A stretch of DNA of 64,000 bases from Asterias rubens (Eukaryota; Echinodermata; Asteroidea; Forcipulatida; Asteriidae), in assembly GCF_902459465.1 (NCBI RefSeq), contig NW_022985733.1, forward strand, positions 1 to 64,000, in the 5' to 3' direction. Below are positions 57,970-64,000 of the stretch, in pieces (position 1 is the first letter of the stretch; every line of letters starts with the position of its first letter). Made by a program: the position numbers and the translations under genes. The notes beneath the pieces were generated by a model. It had not been told where the DNA came from. It saw nothing but the letters and a program-made list of their open reading frames with translations, and made no database searches.

Positions 57970-59222
57970 AGGTTCCCAAAATCAAAAATATTGTTAACCG
58001 ATTATTGTTTGCTCAGTAAATTGATTTTTTTAGCGATACTTTTTGCTTCGTTGTCTTTTTACGAGTTTAACAATGACAGCATGTACCTGACGACTGGAGA
58101 GCAATGAGTCCATTTTGTTGTCTTTACACACGAGTTGACAGGGGGGGGGGGGTAGGGCAGAGGCCCTGACTGCACTTCCTGCATAAATTCTCTTGTCTCC
58201 TTGGTAACAAAATTTGCTCACATGTTAATAATGAAAGAAACCTGGATGAAATCAAATGAGGCGATTCACTGAAGCGATTAATTCCACAAATTAACAAGGA
58301 ACAATTATCTCATAACATTACAGACACTGTATTTTGTTTCAATTTAAGTTACTAGTAAGCAAATAGCACATACATGTACACATTCACAAAACACATGCCT
58401 TTGGATGTTTTGTTAGTAAGGCTTGAATTAGTGACACAAGTTGATTAGAATTTCATGCAATCATAACAAACTGTCAGCTCAATTTACCTGTTCTAAAAAG
58501 CAGTGAGGACAGAAGCCTAGCATGGTGTCATGTTCGATTATACAATCAATTAATTATTTGACAAGGAATTCACATACAAATTAAACAAGCTGCCTGTTTG
58601 GTTAGCGTCCGTAAATAGTGTGATGCTTTTTTAAACGAGATTTATTCTTGCCACAACTTCGCTCGACGAGAGAATTACACAAAACTTACTGTAATAAGCA
58701 ATACATGAGGGGATGTTCTAAGGGGATATTCTTTGAGACGTGTGCTCATGAATGTTGGCACATTAATATATTTGTTGAGACATTTCTTGACTTATGCTCT
58801 TAAGTCGTCAAAGAGTGTTTCTCCATGCTTTACAACTGTATCTTACCCAATTAAAGGGTGCACCAAGATCCATGTATTTACTCTTATGATTATGAAAGCT
58901 AATTGTGAATACATCCTGACGAAGATGATGGGGGTAATGATGGTGAATGTATTATATCTCAGACGTTTTTCATGGAATTATCATTTGTTATTTTCTTATT
59001 AAAAATCTGAAATCTTATCAAGTTTGATAACAAACATATCATCCGTTTCATTGTAATGACATTGCTATGATCAATCAAATTTCATTCTGAAAAACATTCT
59101 CACAGAAAGTTGTGTAATTGTATACAGCCACCTGTGTTCACACTGGACTAAGATTATTTAAAACCGAGTTTCGAGAAATAACGAGTACTAAATGTGCGAT
59201 GTGCCAACACTCTATACAAATA

Positions 59223-59326
59223 TATTAGTCAAAACAACACTAATTAGTCATATGAGATTAATTAGTCATATGAGACATGATTTTAAATCATGTTTCATAT
59301 AACTAATTAGTGATGTTTGACTAATA
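59223..59326. mobile_element. TA-flanked palindromic mini-element
   Basis: TTAGTCAAAACAACACTAAT and its near-complement (ATTAGTGATGTTTGACTAA) enclose a smaller palindrome (CATGATTTTAAATCATG). TA is present at both outer edges, as in Tc1/mariner target duplications. The left arm has an internal duplication of ATTAGTCATATGAGA. Confidence 0.7.
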
Positions 59327-60589
59327 ATAGTTTTAGAGTGAAGTGGTTGCTCTTTATTTATGATTCTTGCTAACGGATGTTAAATCCTTCTTGGCTGTTT
59401 AATTTTACTAAATTGGTTCTATTTTTACTTTCTTGAATTCGTTGAAATCAAATGTGTCAACCAAACCCCAAAGGCAAAATGCTTAAAATACATTGAGAAT
59501 AATTAGGTCCTGCCCTGGAAACGAGGTTCGTGGATATCCATTCGTGTATACTGGTTAGTGACTCCTGTGTCATGTTCCCTGTATGATAAGTAACGATGAT
59601 GAATACTAACTATATTTATGGTAAGGGGTCAGACTATTTTTGGTATCCCTCAGTCAGGTTACATCAGGTTACATGAAATAATATGACATGCCCTTTTCGA
59701 AAGCAAGGTTTGATGTTCGGTATGGAATCCGTTCCTCTTTCTTTTAAATAATCGACGGAGCCATGAGCCAAAGCGGAACCTTGGTTTCGAAAGGACCCGG
59801 GTTATAGAGGAAAACACAATTGTTACTAACGATAAGGAGCTACGGTATTACAGTAAAAGGTGAGAAAATTAACACTTCTATTTCAGTTAGACCTTAACTG
59901 AGAAAAGTACATCTTAATTCTTCGAAAATCAAACTGAAATATGGTGTGTGGATTGATTAATTTGCACGAAACCTCCTTGACCACCCAAAGGCAAATATAC
60001 TTTGGCTAAACGCATAGGCCTATTCTTTGAAACTGGAAATTTGTGTTTTTTTTTGTACTATAGAAATTTGTTTTTTTGGAGATACCAGCTGACATGCGTT
60101 GGTGTTAATCATTTATCAGGGATCGATGTCCCTATATCCATTACAGTTTGTTCCGACAAATAATACAGGAAAATCCAAGAAAAGTCTGGTTTTTGATATA
60201 AGCGGTGTTATGTTCGCCGTCTTGGCGCACTTTTGCGGTATGTTCCTCGGAGATAAATCAAGCAATATTTAACGCCTATAATTGACTAGTGCACTTTTAT
60301 TTAAAGTGGCGATACGTAAACAAAGCCACACACAACTCATCGTCATTGGTTTGAGCTGACACATTGTCACGTGATTTTAATACGAGGAATTTGTTTCCGT
60401 TGTAGGTTGTCCTGGTGAGTATTGGGAGAATTTGTTTCTTCAAAAACCAAAAACACTCGTCCTCCGCCAATGATATTTTTCCGCTTAAAGTTTGGTATAA
60501 ATGTGTAAATGCAGTAGGCAGTAGGCTAAAGGGACATGATAACGATGAAAAAGAAGAAAAAGAAACACGAATGATCACATAATTAATTG

Positions 60590-60730
60590 AGTTATTGTTG
60601 CTCGAAATAATTCAGTGCTCACGAAATAACTTACATCACGGCGCTCATAATAAATGATTTCGAGCGCTTGAAATAACAAATTTCATGCGTCCGAAATTAT
60701 TTTGAGCGCTCAAAGTAAGAACAAAAATTA
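60590..60730. repeat. Block rich in CGCTCGAAATAA-like motifs in both orientations
   Basis: GCTCGAAATAATT, GCTCACGAAATAAC, GATTTCGAGCGCTTGAAATA, GCGTCCGAAATTATTT and TGAGCGCTCAAAG occur within 140 bp. The motifs are partly palindromic (GAGCGCTC). This may be a small inverted-repeat element; no clear ends were found. Confidence 0.55.
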
Positions 60731-63700
60731 TTTCACATGTCCCTCTAGAGGCTCCGTATGGCCTATTTAAACGCAAAGTATAAAACTAACAGAAAATGAA
60801 AAAGAAATTGATAAGTTTCGATTTTAGACTCACCGATCAAAAATGTTCATCTTAAACAAATCATCTCCAGGGAATATTTCCATCCGGAAACACTGCAAAT
60901 GTTAAGAAAATAGCACTGGAAGGCACAGGTGTTATATTTAGCTTTTGATTATTTAATCCAAATAAACACATGATGAAGCAGGGCAAAATAGGCTTTCTAC
61001 AGAAGACGATCAGAGCTACTGATAAAAACGTCAAGTTCAAACCTATACAGAGCCACCCAAACCCCAAGAGATTATCATTACATGGTGCACACAACGCCAA
61101 CCTTATACTATACCGGACAAAATATCTGACACAAAACATTAACAGCTTCTCGCTGCTTTCACAAAAACGTTGCAATTAAATTTGATGAAATATACACATA
61201 TTAATCATTTCATTATGTTGATTTAAAGATAAACGAATTAATTATATCTTCCAAAACCAATGCGTCATTACAGCCTTTAGTGCTTTTATATGATTTGAAA
61301 TTAATTCAGCAATGGCGATATGATTATTGCCAAGGGACCTGAATAACATATCTGATGTAGCCTTCAATGTAAATAGAACTAAGACATTCGACGTCTTGTC
61401 CTTGGTCGTGACATCATTTAATATTCACAAAGAGATTGTATATTCATCTCAAGGAGATACTTGCCAATTTGTTCTGCTCCTCAAGAGCGAAGTTCAAAAT
61501 CGACTATCAGCCTTGTCTAAAACAGCGAAGAGTTTTTTTGGTTTAAGCATTAACCAGATTTATGTACAATACTCAAAAGGTGGATGAACACTGACAAATT
61601 TAAATTCAGGAGAAGTTTGCGGCACATATTTATCAACTATAATTTTGATTTATTAGTTGCTTTGGTTTTGAAAATTATGGCTGTGCAATTTTCAGCAGCC
61701 CTTTGCATTAAGTTACAATATGCAAAGAAAATATTAGAAATGGTGCGGGCCTTATTCCAATTCAAATATTCAATCAATGAGAAATAAGGGTCGTGGTAAC
61801 ACCAAGTGTCTATTGAATTTCTCTGTGATTAAAGTGGTGCTCGGCGTTTTGATCAGATTGATTTGATCGTCTACGGGAGAAAGCTCATTTCAGAAACTGC
61901 CACACCGACACAGCCCCTTTAATACGTGCTTAACCGAGAGACAATTATGACAGCACCCATTCGACTAGGAGCCAGTCTAAATATTCATGGAGCTAGTCTA
62001 AATGTTCATGTTCCTTTGCGTCAGGTCACAGGTTTGTTCTTCTAAATTAATTTCAACAACCAGTCCCAGATTAACAGGGCTGCCTAAGGACAACCAGTAA
62101 ATGAGTACGAAACATGCTTACAAGAACAAGGGTTACCATCAGGGAGTCCTAGCCAAACAACAAGTACCATCTGTTACTGGTATCATGTGAATGGTTGCTT
62201 AGCAGAACACAGTTAAGGGATACTTTGTGCTCAAGCTGGGCTACAAATTCTCCTGAAATCAGGATTTGTAGTCAACCTCCTTGTGTCTTCAAATTGTCTT
62301 GGAAGAGGTTGAGCAGTCATCAGAGGGAGATGAGCAGTCCACATTGTGTCCGAACCTAATATTTGTTGTTCTGGCGATTCACAGAGTCTGTTAAAAACCT
62401 CTTGAATGAACATCTGAGATGTTCCAGGCCTAGAGTATCAGGAACCCCGGCCAACAGGGCATTTTCATGAACTTTGACTTTCGGCAAATCTCATCCCTGG
62501 CTCCTTAAGCTCTGTGAAATTGGAACCAGTTGTGACAATAATATAACCTCATTATAATTAGAGAACACTTCAATAATCAATTTCATTTACAGGGAAGTTC
62601 AGCTTCTCTTGAGGCGAGAGCCAGTAACATACAAAGAGATAAAAGAGATTCCATCAGTAAGATACGGATACTGCAACAATAAGAACACCACATAATGTTC
62701 AATTTTACACAGCATGCCCATCACGTCTACATCGGCCCAAAAGGAAAGCTTTCGTTTATACACTGCTATTTATACAGCACGACGCCGGGGTACAACACTT
62801 ACAATGCGCTTACTCGAAACCTGGGGACGGGGTTGCATATAATAATAATGAACAAGTGGTCTTTTAGAGAGTCACCTTAACACAACATGTTCTCTTCTAA
62901 TCGTGTGACGGGTGACTAAAGCTGTGAATAACTCAATGAACATGGATGCCGACTTTACATTGTCAGTTCAGGACCACCATAGGCTTAAAAAAGAAAAAAA
63001 GATAACAAATTAGGGGAAAAAAAACCCAATCAATATTGTTGTAGCTGCATCTTGTGTTTAAGCATTTACACCCGATCCATTTCAAGACATTTGTATATTC
63101 ACTTTCGATTTCACTTTAATTTCACGTCATATCATTGTTAGATTTAGTATTTATTAGGAGGCAAAGAAACATAGCAGTGCCTACTAACCGAAAAGGTCAC
63201 ATTTCGCGGTAACAAGACACGGAACAAGGAAGATAGTAACGAAAGTCATTTAAAAACACTCGAATTTGCGTGCACGGTCGACTATTTGTTGTATCCCAAC
63301 TTTTTAATTCGAGGATCTTCAGTAATTAATCTCATTATTTCGGATAAGTCCTTTAAACTGGGGAAGAATCCAACTCTTGACTTAACAAATAAGCAAACTA
63401 CTTGAAAAATGCCCCAAATGTGAACTTTAATAAAGTAATGGAATGTAACTTTAAGTTTGCCAAGTCCGCTTATGGATGGTGCAATCATGATGGAGTGAGG
63501 TGTATGAATAAATACATTTGAGGAAATGCACAAAAACAATCAAACAAAGAAGTCGACGTAGCTGCATGTGCGTTGAAATTGAGCGCAATTTGAATGTAAA
63601 CTTCTGCCAATACAAGCCGTTTGGAATGAGATACATTTTGCGTTGTCAGTCGCAGTTATAACTGCGAGTTATTAACCGCGAGTTACGGGCGCGATGTTAC

Positions 63701-64000
63701 TTAGAATTACTGCCTCTGCACTTTCTGGAAATTAATCATGACAGGAGAAGGACTCGAAAATTCAAATGGATGGATGATTCAAGGAAGTGTTTTGTAGGTC
63801 TGGCTGTATATACTGTTATTTATGGTGTTCGGGTTATGGTGTTCCAGTGTTGCATCAAGAAGGCCTATCATTTCAGAGTTTCAAGCACTTCGGAGCACTA
63901 AGTGATACTCCAATATGAGTAGCTGGCCATTGAATACCCCTACAAGGTGTTTAAGTAGGCCTACCGGATGTTCTTAAATTTGAGCAGACTTACCAAGCCC

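Larger units (their letters stand above)
50982..64000. other. GPCR intron and/or intergenic DNA
   Basis: No further exon could be supported on either strand. Visible contents are SINE and MITE copies, 75-bp and about 110-bp tandem repeats, a 102-bp palindrome, a CGAAATAA-rich block and homopolymers (C/G run at 58140-58153). Stretches such as 56.0-57.4, 58.2-59.2 and 61.2-64.0 kb hold nothing I can identify. Confidence 0.5.

Noticed and set aside
61327..61787. Two adjacent plus-strand frames of 86 and 67 codons
   Set aside because: AT-rich, no recognisable motifs, no relation to the missing GPCR helices.
1..64000. CRISPR array, operons or other prokaryotic systems
   Set aside because: The tandem arrays here have no spacer variation between fixed repeats, and the genes are spliced animal genes.

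Overview
This is animal nuclear DNA. Genes are split by GT-AG introns, spacers are AT-rich, and most non-genic sequence consists of SINEs, short inverted-repeat elements (MITEs) and minisatellites. The encoded proteins (a LASP-type LIM-nebulin-SH3 protein, proteasome subunit Rpn3/PSMD3, a TMUB-type ubiquitin-like membrane protein and a class A GPCR) fit an invertebrate deuterostome. An echinoderm, possibly a sea star, is my best guess from repeat style and divergence from the human proteins, but the class cannot be proven from the window alone.

Layout. 1-3.8 kb: the right edge of a satellite array with 18 monomers of about 200-210 bp. 4.8-7.0 kb: a two-coding-exon TMUB1/2 homologue on the plus strand. 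12.8-32.7 kb: a complete six-coding-exon LASP1 homologue on the minus strand (247 aa), with a 14.6 kb intron full of repeats. 37.6-44.7 kb: a complete eleven-exon PSMD3 homologue on the minus strand (501 aa). 45.2-45.7 kb: a short candidate exon on the plus strand, framed by inverted copies of a CRE/ETS-like motif block. 50.5-51.0 kb: the first coding exon of a rhodopsin-class GPCR on the plus strand; its later exons were not found and probably lie outside the window or deep in 51-64 kb. The rest is intergenic or intronic and carries many mobile-element copies.

The genes are not one pathway. PSMD3 is a structural lid subunit of the 26S proteasome, TMUB proteins act at the ER membrane in ubiquitin-linked degradation, LASP links LIM, actin and SH3 partners, and the GPCR is a surface receptor. 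Their joint interest is linkage: human LASP1, PSMD3 and TMUB2 all lie on 17q12-q21, so the window may keep part of an ancient linkage group.

The most unusual structures are: (1) a 147-bp tandem array in PSMD3 intron 6 whose unit carries a copy of the 3' splice site and the first 35 nt of exon 7, giving six extra acceptor sites; (2) a 167-bp element with 48-bp perfect inverted arms, inserted in an older SINE with a 16-bp target duplication; (3) a satellite edge with two alternating monomer types; (4) a GPCR exon lacking the conserved TM2 aspartate and with NRY instead of DRY. Exon coordinates were worked out by hand from reading frame, splice-site dinucleotides and matching phase; all junctions of the three main genes agree in phase.
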